Positions 46,646-58,095 of a stretch of DNA of 64,000 bases are shown one piece after another (the stretch's first letter is position 1; each line of letters starts with the position of its first letter). The notes beneath the pieces were generated by a model. It was not told where the DNA came from, searched no databases, and saw only the letters and a program-made list of their open reading frames with translations. The translations under genes were made by a program, and so were the position numbers. Origin of the DNA: Inia geoffrensis (taxonomy: Eukaryota; Chordata; Mammalia; Artiodactyla; Iniidae); contig CM070910.1 of the NCBI GenBank assembly GCA_036417435.1, positions 16,867,501-16,931,500 on the forward strand. The letters are read 5' to 3'.

Positions 46646-46966
46646 AATGTGATCAAATGTATTCTATTGGATAGAAGCAAAAATTGACCATATTTACTGT
46701 CTAAATTATGTAGTAAGTTAATGATATTTAGCCTCTATTGAGATGTGTTTATTATTGCAGATTGTATTTGCTTTATCAATGCCTTTGCTTTGGTTAAAAA
46801 AAAAAAAAAGACTTTGTCAAATAAATTTTAAAAAGAAAAAAAATAAAAGATATGAACTTAAAATTAAAAATAATAGTGATAAAAACATCATTAATTTTGG
46901 GAAAAAATAAAAATAAAAAAATAAAAGTCCACATGTCAAACAAACAAACAAACAAAAGATGTATTG

Positions 46967-47182
46967 GGACTTCCCTGGTGATCCAGTGGTTAAGCATCTT
47001 ACAGCATCGTCTTCCAATGCAAGGGGTGTGGGTTCGATCCCTGGTCGGGCAGCTAAGATCCCACATGCCTCACGGCCAAAAGAACAAAACATAAAACGGA
47101 AGCAATATTGTAACAAATTCAATAAAGACTTTAAAAAATGATCCGCATCAAAAAAAAAACGAAAAATCTTTAAAAAAAAAAA
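46967..47182 (+). mobile_element. CHRL-like tRNA SINE with long 3' body
   Basis: Head ggacttccctggtgatccag, B-box gggttcgatccc, then ctaagatcccacatgcctca and a tail containing agcaatattgtaacaaattc and aataaagactttaaaaaatg. An older subfamily than the short CHR copies. The long L1 inserted directly at its 5' edge. Confidence 0.9.
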
Positions 47183-48425
47183 AGTATTAACGGTAGCATT
47201 ATTTGTATTCCAATAGGGACTAGTGACAATTTAGCCACAGGTCAACCTCCGAATGGCTTTTTAAAAAAATTTTTTTCTGAATTAAAGATCTTTTAAAATT
47301 GATGGTATTTTAAGTACTATTGGCACTAGGCCCTCTAATATAACTTTTCTTTAACATGGAATAAAGAGTCTCTGACTCTGTGAAGAATGCAACTTTGGCT
47401 CTTTTGAATAGAGGTAAAGGTAGCAGCGTGGCTTGTCACCAATAAACTCAAACAGCTCATGTTCAGCAGAAACAAAGATCATATTTTTGTTATAACCTTT
47501 TAGGAAGAGTGCTATGGACATGTTAGTCACATTTCACTTTAGCAGCCAAAAGCGGACTAAGAAGCAAGCTGCCATGCCCATACAAAAGACTGCCACCTTC
47601 ACGTTAGTATGTTAAATATCTAAATATAATTTCTACTCTTTTTTAGAGATATTTGCTCAGTTTCAATGGAATCTCCCCAAGGAAAAAATTATCCAGTTGA
47701 AGACTGATCTTTAGCATTAGTCACTTTCCTTATACTTACTCATCAATTTGAGATTATTGTACAGGAGAAAACTGGTTGCAAAATTTAGAGGAAGGTTTAG
47801 GTCTAGAGAGAGAGACAAGAGTTCTTGGCAGCTGAATGTGTTTATAATAAATCATTTTTGAGAGAGTTTTTTTAAAAAATAATAGGTTGTTATTAAGTTT
47901 TTTGCAAGAAAATAACACTGTGATGCATCCATAAGTAAATAAACTGATTTATGCCAGAAGATCATTTCAGCTACCCTTTCAGTAATGTCCACAGTGTGTA
48001 AGAACTTAAAAGGTGAATTGCTGGGGCAAAGAAAAAGATGTTTTTCCAAGCATTAGCTTAATTAGTACTTCTCTGTGTTTGGCAATGTGAACTATTTACT
48101 CAGAAGCATTTTCTGAGGAAAAAGGACTTTCTGAGGGCCCCTGGCTTTGGGCAGCCAGGGTTACTCTGGAGAGCTGCTCTTTACTGAGTCTCTATTGAAT
48201 CTAGGACTGTCATCACGGACCTGTTTCTGTGGGTCTGCAAAGCCTTCATCAAACCTAGCCATGAGGAGATAAACATTGGATGTGAAGCAAGGTGAAAAGT
48301 AATTCAACTCATGGCATTCCAGACTCTGTGGGTCTTCAGAAGGGTTTTTTATTGAAGTGAAGTTGATGCTGAGCGAGCCATCTAGCCTCATGAACCCCAT
48401 TTAGCCCCTGCTCTGTCAGAATAAA
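47183..48425. other. Unassigned AT-rich DNA
   Basis: No gene or repeat recognised in 1.2 kb. The minus frames at 47852-48049 and 48161-48400 have no domain. Confidence 0.4.
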
Positions 48426-48990
48426 GTACAGAAAGTCCTCATTATCCAAGAATAACTGGTACCAGAAAAGAACCACTTAAAAGTAAATCTGCACAAAATG
48501 GGAACGAACATTTAATAGTAAAAAGAAAGCTTGATTAGGCTGTTATTTTGAAAATGAAGCCAAAATTATGAAAATCAGTTTTATATTACCTTAAAAATGT
48601 TAGCCTAACATTGCATGTATGTGGTAATTCTTAGGCTAAAGGAAGAATTAAGTATTTTGTCCCAGCAAGGTTAAGGGGTATAATTTTGTCCCAGCAAAGT
48701 TATCTTATAGCACAGTTTCACATTCTTCACACTGGACTTTCAATGCAAACTAGAAAGGCTGTCATTTTTTTTTCACAAATATATTCAAGGATTTCCTCAT
48801 ATTTTACAAGATCTTTTCTTAATCCTTTGATATTCAAGTCATTCCTTTTCAAAGCATCATCATCCTTGTCAAGTGTCTCTTCTTCAGTTGTCAAGTCTTC
48901 TAACTCTGCCGGAAATTTATTTGCCAGTGGCTTTGTGAGTGAGTGGAGCTATTCTTTGCCATTCATTTCAACGACTTTATGAAATTGTAT
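48426..48990 (-). mobile_element. Tigger/pogo-like DNA transposon relic with transposase remnant
   Basis: Left end acagaaagtcctcattatcc resembles a pogo-type terminal repeat. On the minus strand 48760-48930 reads as an acidic, lysine-rich segment (EEETLDKDDDALKRNDL, KGLRKDLVKYEEILEYICEK) like the C-terminal tail of Tigger transposases. Only this end of the element is visible. The family call is from general resemblance. Confidence 0.5.
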
Positions 48991-49010
48991 ATATGGCAAG
49001 ATTCGCCATT

Positions 49011-49224
49011 TTTCTTTTTTTTTTTTTTTTTTGTGGTACGCGGACCTCTCACTGCTGTGGCCCCTCCCGTTGCGGAGCACAGGCTCCGGACGCGCAGGCT
49101 CAGCGGCCATGGCTCACGGGCCCAGCCGCTCCGCAGCATGTGGGATCTTCCCGGAACGGGGCACGAACCCGTGACCCCTGCATCGGCAGGCGGACTCTCA
49201 ACCCCTGCGCCACCAGGGAAGCCC
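49011..49224 (-). mobile_element. CHR SINE, short form, antisense
   Basis: Poly(T), gtggtacgcggacctctcac ... accagggaagcccc. I could not find a clear target duplication. It truncates the open frame of the transposon relic. Confidence 0.95.
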
Positions 49225-50825
49225 CCTCCTGTGTTTTAAACAATTTGATACATACACACAGGCAACAGTTGGGAGGACCCAGCGTGCAGCAGAGTTAGGG
49301 TGGTGGGCTGAATCCGGCTTGCTCTTGCAACCAGTAGGCAGTGCAGCTGGAGAACCTCAGGCAGGAGGTGCCCTTCCTGTTGTGCTCATCACAGGGGAAG
49401 GCGGAATGGGGAGGAGATAGACACCGGCCTGTTTTCTGATGCCGGGTTCCACTTCTGCACTGGCTTACTTCACAGCCTGATGGGCTCTCCCATCTTTCCA
49501 GGCAGAAAGTCACTCCTTCCTCCAAAGCGGGGAGCTGGTGAAGAGGTGGAAAGAATTCTGAAGCTTCCTTATTCAGTACATCCTGGAGATGGTGGACATA
49601 CCGGTGGAGAGGAAGGAAGCTCTTATTTTATACATGAACGTGAGTTCAAGGGTTCAAGGGGAGAAAAATGCCTTCCTTCAAGATAGATAAAACTAAGAGG
49701 CAAATTTAGTTTTGATATTTTATATAAACTACTGGAGAGTTGGCAAAAGCTGTAGACAGATGTCTTTAAAGCAATCATGGCAAAATAAAACCATATCTTA
49801 GGTTTTCATTTTACATCTAGACTGAACCATCCTATTTTAAATTGGGATTTTTTAAAAAATTCTGTGCAATTTGTTATGAACCGCCCCCCCCCCCCCAACA
49901 CACACACATGAATAGACAAAGTAATGGAAGGAAATACACAAAAGCATCTCTGGGTAATTAAACTACATATGGCATTTTTTTTCATTGTCTGGTTCAACTA
50001 TTTTTTTCTAAGGTTTCCAAAACATTACTTTTGTAATAGGAGAAGAAAATGTGTGTGTTTAAACAGTGTACCCTGGAGCATCGGAGCATAATCTGACCTA
50101 ATACTGGAAAGAGGAAAAAACAAAATAAACCCATCACTGTCCTGGAAAAACCTTGGAGGCAAACGAAGGGCTGGGAAGGGCAAGAAGGTTAATGCCAACA
50201 AGATTAAGCAAGAAGAGCCCTTGAAACCCAGAGAACGACTGCGGAGCATTGTCACATGTCCTCACAAGACACATGGAAGTACATCCAAAGGCTGTAAAAG
50301 AAATTAAATCAAGTAAGAGATAACAGCTAAATTAGTTCCGACATTTTGGTTATGTTTACAAGTTGGGTTTTTATAGCCGGCAGACTTTCCACCCAAATTC
50401 TTACATCTCAATAACTTATCTAATCCTTTGTTTTCCCGCTACAGACATATTTTTAATTAAAAAAAAATAGAAATATGCATTTTAAATCTTATTTTTAAGG
50501 CGTATTTTTTATTATAAAATATAGAAATGTAGAAAGAAGGAATAAATTTTCCCTAGTCTAAACACAACCACTGTTAATATTTTGATATAATTTCTTCAGT
50601 TGAGGACGTTTTCTTCCTGCACCAGCACATGCCTTATGTGGTGATGGGCAGGTAGGAGGAGAGAGCATAGGAGTTTAAAGATGAAGAACAGATCAGGCAA
50701 AAAAGATTTTCTTCTGGGTAGAAGCTACTGATACTTTTCTGCCTTCTATTTAATATCATTTTCATGACAAAGAGATAATGGTCTTGGTTGATTTCTCCAT
50801 GGCTGTTCCAGAGGATGGGACTATA
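49225..50825. other. Unassigned DNA
   Basis: No repeat or gene recognised except a C14 run followed by (CA)n at 49884-49908 and a short poly(A) near 50458. Frames at 49295-49686 lack domains. Confidence 0.45.
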
Positions 50826-51015
50826 GTGTAGTGGAAAGATAATGAGCTTAAGCTGCGGTCTCAGCCCTACCATTCCTGACTTTGTGTCCTTGAGAAGTTT
50901 CCTCACACACTCTGAGCCTTGGTTTTCTTGTCTGTAAGAAGGAATTCATAATGCCTATTTCATATGGCAACTGAGAGAACTAAATATAAGGCACTAAAAT
51001 ATTGGACACATAGTA
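50826..51015 (+). mobile_element. MIR SINE
   Basis: Sense MIR: tagtgtagtggaaagataat, tcagccctaccattcctgac, ctctgagccttggttttctt, tgtctgtaagaaggaattc. Confidence 0.8.
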
Positions 51016-51127
51016 CTTCCACATATTTTTTTTAAAGAGTATAAAAGAAATTTAGTATTGCTGGTAAATTCGTCTTTCCACTTTAACTTCTTATGCTTAA
51101 TTATGGCATTTTAAAACCCTATACTTG

Positions 51128-51370
51128 GGCTTCCCTGGTGGTGCAGTGGTTGAGAATCTGCCTGCCAATGCAGGGGATGCGGGTTCGAGCCCTGGTCTGG
51201 GAAGATCCCACATGCCGCGGAGAAACTAAGCCCGTGCGCCACAACGACAGTGAGAGGCCCGCACACCGTGATGAAGAGTGGCCCCCGCTCTCCGCAACTA
51301 GAGAAAGCCCTCGCACAGAAACGAAGACCCAACACAGCCAAAAAGAAATAAATAAAATTTATTTTTAAAA
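51128..51370 (+). mobile_element. CHR SINE, long form with internal deletion
   Basis: Head and tail (gaagacccaacacagcc) of the long form, but the middle jumps from gtgcgccacaac to gacagtgagaggcccgc, losing about 60 bp. Duplication aaaaccctatacttg / aaaacactatacttg at 51113 and 51371. Confidence 0.95.
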
Positions 51371-51385
51371 AAAACACTATACTTG

Positions 51386-52669
51386 TATTCGATATCTAAA
51401 GAAAGAATTGCTGTTCTTAACGTGGCTTAGCTGCCTTTCACTAGATTACATATTGAAATGAAAAAACCCTCTCTAAAATTCTGATCTATGCAAATACAAC
51501 TCCAAACATCTGGATTAGTAACTAAGGTGTCAGAAAACAGGGACTATTAAGCCAAGTTTCAGCTGCTCCTTTGTTTCAAGAAAAAAACCCAGCATTACTG
51601 AATTATAGTTTGAGGATGACTTTTTCCTACATGTTAACAAAATGAAGTTCCTCTTAGTGGTTGAGAGTAAAAAGGAATATGACGGGTACTCTAATTTATA
51701 TTTAGCTCCCCCTTTCTAAATGTGTCCTCAAAACTGAGTGATGAATAAAGAGTATCAATAAGCCATTTAGAAAATAAAGTCGGGAAATTAAATTTTATTT
51801 TCATCTGGGAGAGTTCACTTTATAAACTCATTCCAAGGAAAAAGCTCAAATATGATGAAATAAAATATCAGTTGTGAAAGCAATTATTTAGGTGTGGTGG
51901 GGCAATAAATGAAATATCCGAGCTTTAAGGAGCTGTGGTAGCTGGACTCTCTTCAGATTATCCAGAAACATTCAGAAGACACACTGTTTCTCATCATTTT
52001 CTTTATTCCTTAATTTTTTAAATTTCTGAATTGCCTGTCACCAAGGAAAGTCCCAGGGGTCCTCAAAAACTAACTAATACAGAATGCTTTTTTTAAGACC
52101 TGGGGGTGAGCAGCTGTAAGTACACATAAATGCTTAGCACAGTCAAAGATGCTGTGGCCAAATTAACATCGTGATGAAAATTTAGAGAAATGAACCTTCA
52201 TGACCTTGATATATACATGCCTTGGCTGAAACCCAAACTTTTCACAAACCCCAACGCTTACATCGCTAGTATTTATTCTACAGAGAGAAATTTTTTAAAG
52301 TTCTCCTTTCCGGGAAACATCACAACCTCCTGCCTGAGTTGATGGTAAAAGTCATTCAGCAATCTTACCAAGAGGCAGGAGCCCTGCAAAGCTGAGTCAG
52401 GAGCAGTGTAGCAGCCATGTCGGACGCTCGTGCTTGACCGGCCATGTTTATCTCTGGATCCAACCTCTGGAAGTGTCTCTACACCGAGGCCTGTTATCAG
52501 TAAGTAAAAAGTTTCTTCATGTCCACAGTTTGCTTCTGTAATTCTGAGGACTTTTTAAAATTGATAATTATAGTTTAATTTTATCAGAGTAAAAAAGAAC
52601 TTTCCAATATAATATGAAAATTATTCACCTTTAGAAAATCCTTCCTACCATATCAAATCAAACTATTTT
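51386..52669. other. Unassigned DNA, repeat-poor
   Basis: No repeat recognised. 52380-52499 is locally more GC-rich and ends at a strong splice-donor-like sequence (see findings). Confidence 0.45.
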
Positions 52670-53330
52670 TTTCAGCTTTGAGATAGTATTGACATATATC
52701 ATTTGTAAGTTTAAGGTGTACAAGGTGATAGTTTGATACATGCATATATTGCAAAGTGAGTACCACAATAAGGTTAGTTAACCCCTCCAGCACCTCATAT
52801 AATTACCATTTTTTGGTGATGATTCACACTTAAGATCTGGTCTCTTAACAACTTTCAAGTATGTAGTACAGTATTGTTAATTACAGTCACCATGGTATAT
52901 ATTAGACTCCCAGAACTTATTCACCTTATAGCTGGGAGTTTGTACCCTTTGACCAACATCTCCCCACTTCCCCCACCTTCCATCCCTGGCAACCACTATT
53001 CTACTCTGTCTCTATGAGTTTGGCTTTTTTAGGTTCCATATATAAGTGATAACATACAGTAGTTGTCTCTGTCTGACTTATCTCACTTAGCACAATGCCT
53101 TCAAGATCCATTCATGTTGTTGCAAATGGCAGAATTTCCTTTTTTAGAGCTGAATTCCATTGCCTGTGTGCGTGTGCGTGTGCGTGTGCGTGTGTGTGTG
53201 TGACATTTTCTTTATCCATTCATGCACTGATGGACACTTAGGTTGTTTCTACGTCTTACCTGTTCTGCATAATGCTGCAGTGAACATGGAGGTGCAGATG
53301 TCTCTTTGACATAGTGATTTCATTTTCTGA
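52670..53330 (-). mobile_element. Old L1 (L1M group) 3' part, antisense
   Basis: Inverted 3' UTR and ORF2 end: gtttaaggtgtacaaggtga, tacagtcaccatggtatata, gcaaccactattctactctg, cattcatgttgttgcaaatg, tgctgcagtgaacatgg. No coding capacity. Confidence 0.87.
53164..53202 (+). repeat. (TGTGCG)n / (TG)n microsatellite
   Basis: Four tgtgcg-type units then (tg)n. It sits where this L1 family has an internal AT/GT-rich stretch (after attccattg), so it probably grew from the L1 itself. Alternating purine-pyrimidine with CpG. Confidence 0.95.
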
Positions 53331-55379
53331 GGACTTCTTGTTACTCTTCTTTAGCCTCTGTCTTGTCTGGGCCTCTAGTACTCTTTGGATCCCTGAGGGA
53401 GATGGAAAGACTATCCTTCTCCCCCTAGGATTCTCTGAGAGCTGAGGGAACAGAATCCACAAAAGAGGCCCCAGAGTTGCTATGAAGTTTATCTTCAGAG
53501 TTGAGAACATTATTGCTAATTGTCTCCCCAGGGCCATCCCTGTGCCCCTCTGGAGGTGGCAAAAGCTTGCCTACAATATCGGAGGGCCCTGCTAGAACCT
53601 GCAGTGGTGCCAAGTGTCCCGACCGCCCATGATCCTTGAGACCTTTCTGCAGAGAATCTCATCAGAGATAGCTTCTCGTGTAGGGCTAATTGTGAGGTCG
53701 TGATCAGAATTCATTCACCCAGCACTTCTGGTAAATAGTGCCCTGAGGAATATGACACAGAGCCCAGAAGGGGAGGTCTGGGAAGGTGTGGAACACAGCC
53801 TATCCTATGAGGAGAAAACTCTGTAACCATGAAAGGAAAGGGTGACCTCCCCAGTTAAAAATCCCCTATTTCCCGGAAGAGTCTCTTCCTCCCATGTTAT
53901 TGGTCTTTGCTCACTGGATCCCTCAGCACAGCCTTCCAGGATTTCTTCTTTTCTACACATGAGCTAAATTCCTTTAAGCCAGCAACCGTCTCCTGGTTGG
54001 CTGCCTCTTTTCTCATATAATGTAATTCTTTCTGATGAAGATAGATTTGAGGTGAAATTTTATAATGCTGCTATAATATTTTTCTTTCACTCTTCTCCAC
54101 ACTTGCAGTGACGTGTGGGCCGTTTTTGTCTCAGCATCATGCATGGGCTTGCCATCCATAATGCCAAGGGCAGCTGTGAATGAAATGAGCATTAAACGCA
54201 TTCGTTTTTAACGCTATTAAGGCCATTAAGCATATTAGCAGGCCCATTACTTCATTTTCCTACAGAAGTTTCAGTCATAGCGCCCACTGTGATCTCCGGT
54301 CATGAAGAAAGTGCAAAGCCTTCCCAAGCAGAAGCTGACAGAGATGTGGACAGGAGGTGAAGTTCACATGGGCCAAACTGGATCATTAACGGAACATTAT
54401 GCAGGCCCCAGCCTGCCAGATGACACGGGTGAGCGTGAGATGAAGGAAGGAGGACACTAACCTGAGCTCACTTTGCCACCCATCTATTTGCATACAGCTC
54501 ATTAATTTGAAAACTAAAAAGGAAAAGAGAACTTAAAATTTTCAGTCTTGATCTGCCTCTCTTCTGCCCCTCGGGTGGCAGCTAGAGAAGCAGAATAGCC
54601 TGAAGGTCTAGAAAAATGTAAAAGCTCCTTGATTTAAGTGTGAAAAAAATGGACCAGCAAGATTTAAAGACGCCAAAAGTAAAGAACTTCTAATTGAAGG
54701 AGTCATTTCAGAACGAGCCTTGGAAACACTTAGCGTATTCTTTTAATTAATCAATTCTAAGGATGGGGCTGAAAATATGTCTACCTACCTCACGGCAGAA
54801 GCAAAAGCCTCCAGCTTTGCCTTGTGCCTAGATTTGTTTTCTCCTTGCTGAAATGTCTAGTTCACTCATCACAGGAAAAGCGCCAGGCTCAGTAGCTTTC
54901 CGGAAACAATGTGCCCAAATGAAAAAGAGGCATTCTATAGCAAAAGTGGTGCCAGTGGAGTTGGGCAGGAATGTTTTAAAACTTTGCAAGTTACTGTTGG
55001 AAAAAGTTAAACCTAATGTAAAATTTTAAACCGTAGCTTCAGGCTCAGAACTTCTGGTTCCCTGGTATTTCATGTGTAAAAGTGAGAAACACCTTCAGCT
55101 GTAGGTAACTGAAGACCTGTCCTTAACTGTGATGACATTTATTGTTTGCTTAAGAGGGCAGTGGTCTCGATGTTGGTACAGTAGCTCAATACTGTCATTA
55201 GGGAACCAGATGCTTTCTATATTTCCATGCTACCATTCTTAGTATGTTGGCTTCTTGTCCTCACAACTGCTGTTTCATTATCACAACATGGCTACTGAAG
55301 CACTTGGTATTACATCTATAGTCAAAGCCAAAAGATGGAGGAAAGAGCAGTCCAGCAGCTGAGGTCCCACCAAAAAGAA
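53331..55379. other. Repeat-poor DNA, candidate conserved non-coding block
   Basis: 2 kb without a repeat I recognise. 54130-54540 has many ATTA/TAAT homeodomain cores and an octamer (atttgcat, 54486-54493). The 93-codon minus frame at 53256-53537 shows no domain. Confidence 0.45.
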
Positions 55380-55510
55380 CAGACCCTCTTCACTATATTA
55401 CAAAGCCCTTAGTACAGAGACTGTGTCTATTTCATCTTTTTTATCCCCATCTTCCCTGGACAGATATAATAAGGACACACAGTAAACGCTGAAAATGGTG
55501 GATTGAAAGA
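55380..55510 (+). mobile_element. L2 3' end fragment
   Basis: Sense L2 terminus: acagagactgtgtctatttc, catcttccctggacagatat, cacagtaaacgctgaa. Confidence 0.55.
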
Positions 55511-56229
55511 GAAAACCATGTAGAATGCCCTAACCATGCCTGTCACCCACTATTTGTCAGTAATTATTTTTCCCCTTGGCTAACTCCTAGAATGCTCTGC
55601 CCAGTGCATGCACACTCTTATCAGCCCAGGACAAATAACCATAGAACATGCCATTTGTAAGATGACTAGCAGGGCACTTATGGATCACACAGAGTGACCC
55701 TGATGAACAGATCTGCTAAAAGGAAAGTACCTGCTAGAGCAAATTCTGTTTAAAAATAAAAATCATGAATTAACACAAAGCATAGTTGGCTTATTACCAC
55801 AGCTCAGTGCTCAAGGTGATGTTCTTACTGCAGGGCATAACAGAAATATCTATTCTCAACTCAAATTGTTTTATCCTCAAAGTGTTAAAAATAAACATGG
55901 CCAACCCTAAGCCAAACCATGAAAATGCATAACAGTTATGCTCCCTTTCTCCATTTTTAGGCAGTTAGGTCAAAAGCTATGTACGCCTAAGTGGCTTTTG
56001 ACATACACTGTCAAACTGCCTTCTGGAAAACTCTCTGTAGCGCTGATAAGAACGTCCCTAAACAGAAAAGTTGTGTATTGATCATTTACTCCTGTGTTTG
56101 ATGTCCTCACTTTTCTTCAATATGCTAAATTAGGAAGAGAGATCCAGAGAAGGGCCTGACTACAGTTGATAAATACTTCTGGGGGCTTGTTGTGGGTAAC
56201 TGTTATTTTTAGCTTATCCTCAGATATGG
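55511..56229. other. Unassigned DNA
   Basis: No gene or repeat recognised. Confidence 0.4.
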
Positions 56230-56866
56230 TCACTTAGGCAGAAAATCCTATAGAAGCTACAAAAAAGCTACTAGAAATTATGAGATTAGCAAGGTTTCAG
56301 GATACAAAGTCACTATAAAAAATTAATCATATATCCATATAGTAGCAGTAACTGGAAATTGAAATTTTAAAAAACATCAGTTATAAAATACTTGGGGATA
56401 AATTTGACAAAAGATGTGCATGACCTATACATGGAAAGCTATAAAACATCACTGAGAAAAATAAATGAAGACATAAAAAATGGGGAGATGCGTCATGCAC
56501 ATGTACACTGGAAGACTCAATACAGTTAAGATGTCAGTTCTCCATAAACTGATCCATAGTTTCAATGCCTCTTAATCTAAATTCCAGCAGACTTTTGTAG
56601 ACATTAGTAAGCTGGCTCTAAAATGTGCATGGAAAGACCCAGGATCTAGAATTGCCAAAATCTTTTGCAAAAGAAGAACAAACTTGGGCTGTTAACACTG
56701 CCTGATTTAAACATTCATTAAAAAAGGAAGGTAATTAACACAGTGTAGGATTGCTATAAATATAGACATAGAGATCAATCATATGTATCAGTGGAATAAA
56801 GTAGAAATTCCATAAGTAGGTCCAAACATCTATGGCTGATTGGATTTTAGTATACTCATAGAGTTG
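56230..56866 (+). mobile_element. Old L1M, sense, left part
   Basis: Decayed ORF2: aagctactagaaattatgag, aaggtttcaggatacaaagt, ataaaatacttggggataaa, gatgtcagttctccataaac, ending tccaaacatctatggctgat. Its continuation in the L1 consensus appears only at about 58851, so it was split by the next element. Confidence 0.85.
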
Positions 56867-58095
56867 TACAGTGATTCTAAGTCTAGAACATGTTTTTTAC
56901 CCCTGGAAGAAACCCACACATATTAGCAGTCACTCTCATTTCCTCTCTTGCCCTAGCCCCTGGCAACTAATAAATTACTTTTTTCTCTATAGATTTGATT
57001 GTTCTTGACATTTCATATAAGTAGAATCAAACAATATGTGGCCATTCATGTCTGACTTCTTTGACTTAACATAACGTTTTCAAGGTTCATCCATGTTGTA
57101 GCATGTATCAGTACTTTACTCCCCTTTACAGCTAAATAATATTCCACTGTACGATATGCCACAGTTTGTTTATTCATTCATCAGTTGATGGACATGTAGG
57201 TTATTTGCACTTTTGGTTATTGTTAAAAATGTTATGAACATTCATGTACAAATTTCTGTTTTACTTTCTTGCTGTTTTATACTTCGGAATGGAATTGATA
57301 GATCATATGCTAACTCTATGCTAAAACGTCTGAGGAAATTCCAGGTGTTTTCCGAAGTTGCTGCACAATTTTACACTCATACCCATAATGACTGAGGGTC
57401 CCAATTTCTCCACATCGTCACCAACACATCTTACCATATATTTTTTAAATTATCGCCATCCTAACAGGTGCAAAGTGGCATCTGATTGTTTTTGATTTGC
57501 ATTTCCTCATGACTAATGGCATTGAGCATTTTTTTCTTGTGCATATTGGCCATTTGAAAAATACCTGTTATTTCTGTGCCTATTGAGGTTTTTGCCTTTT
57601 ATTATAGGACTACAGCATATTATATTTGATTTTCATATATTAGATCAATCTTGAATTCCTGGGAGAAATCTCACTTGTTAATTGTGCACAGTCCTTTTCC
57701 TATGTGCTGAATTCAGTTTGATGACATTTGGCTGAGAATTTTTGCATCTGTATTAATAAGGAATAATGATCTGTAATAATTTCTTTTCTTTTCATGTCTC
57801 TATCTGGTTTTGGTATCAGGGTAATCGTGACCTCATAGAATAATTTAGAAAATATTTCTGCTTCCTCTATTTTTTGGAAGGGTTTATGAAGAATTGTATT
57901 CATTCTTTAAATGTTTGGAAGAATTCACAGTGAAGCTATCTGAGACTGGGCTTTTCTTTATGGGAAGGTTTTAAATTATTAAATCAACCTCTTTACTTCT
58001 TAGAAGTATATTCTGATTTTCAGGGTTTTTTCTGGAGTCAGTTTCAGTAGTTTGTGCTTCTAGTTTATCCATTTCATCTGAGTTATTTAATTTGT
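56867..58095 (-). mobile_element. L1M, antisense, inserted in the sense L1M
   Basis: Inverted 3' to RT portion: caaggttcatccatgttgta, aataatattccactgtacg, tcaccaacacatcttaccat, ctatctggttttggtatcag. The minus frame 57700-57903 retains FYEVTITLIPKPDRD of the RT domain. Right limit uncertain. Confidence 0.82.

Larger units (their letters stand above)
45279..46955 (+). other. Putative 3'-transduced flank of the L1
   Basis: Starts gaatactaaacttttttggg right after the L1 tail and ends aataaaagtccacatgtc plus (aaac)n before the target duplication, with AATAAA at 46920-46925 about 13 nt before the tail. It contains non-L1 sequence resembling an mRNA 3' UTR (no long frame; a second AATAAA near 46821), a later SINE (45800-46010) and an L1 3' fragment (46193-46645). 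The source gene or locus is not recognised. Confidence 0.65.
39171..46966 (+). mobile_element. Long L1 insertion with target-site duplication and 3' transduction
   Basis: Complete L1 architecture (5' UTR, ORF1, ORF2, 3' UTR) from 39182, followed by about 1.7 kb of other DNA. The 11-bp repeat aagatgtattg occurs directly before the L1 start (39171-39181) and again at 46956-46966, directly after an (AAAC)n tail. No comparable repeat follows the L1 3' UTR near 45280. The target reads att/aagatg, compatible with the L1 endonuclease preference. Both ORFs are broken, so the copy is dead, but it appears younger than the L1M blocks around it. A CHRL-like SINE starts immediately beyond the right repeat. 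Confidence 0.8.

Noticed and set aside
49295..49686. Possible coding exon in the GC-richer stretch after the SINE
   Set aside because: Frames on both strands are short, carry no recognisable domain, and have no consistent splice sites.
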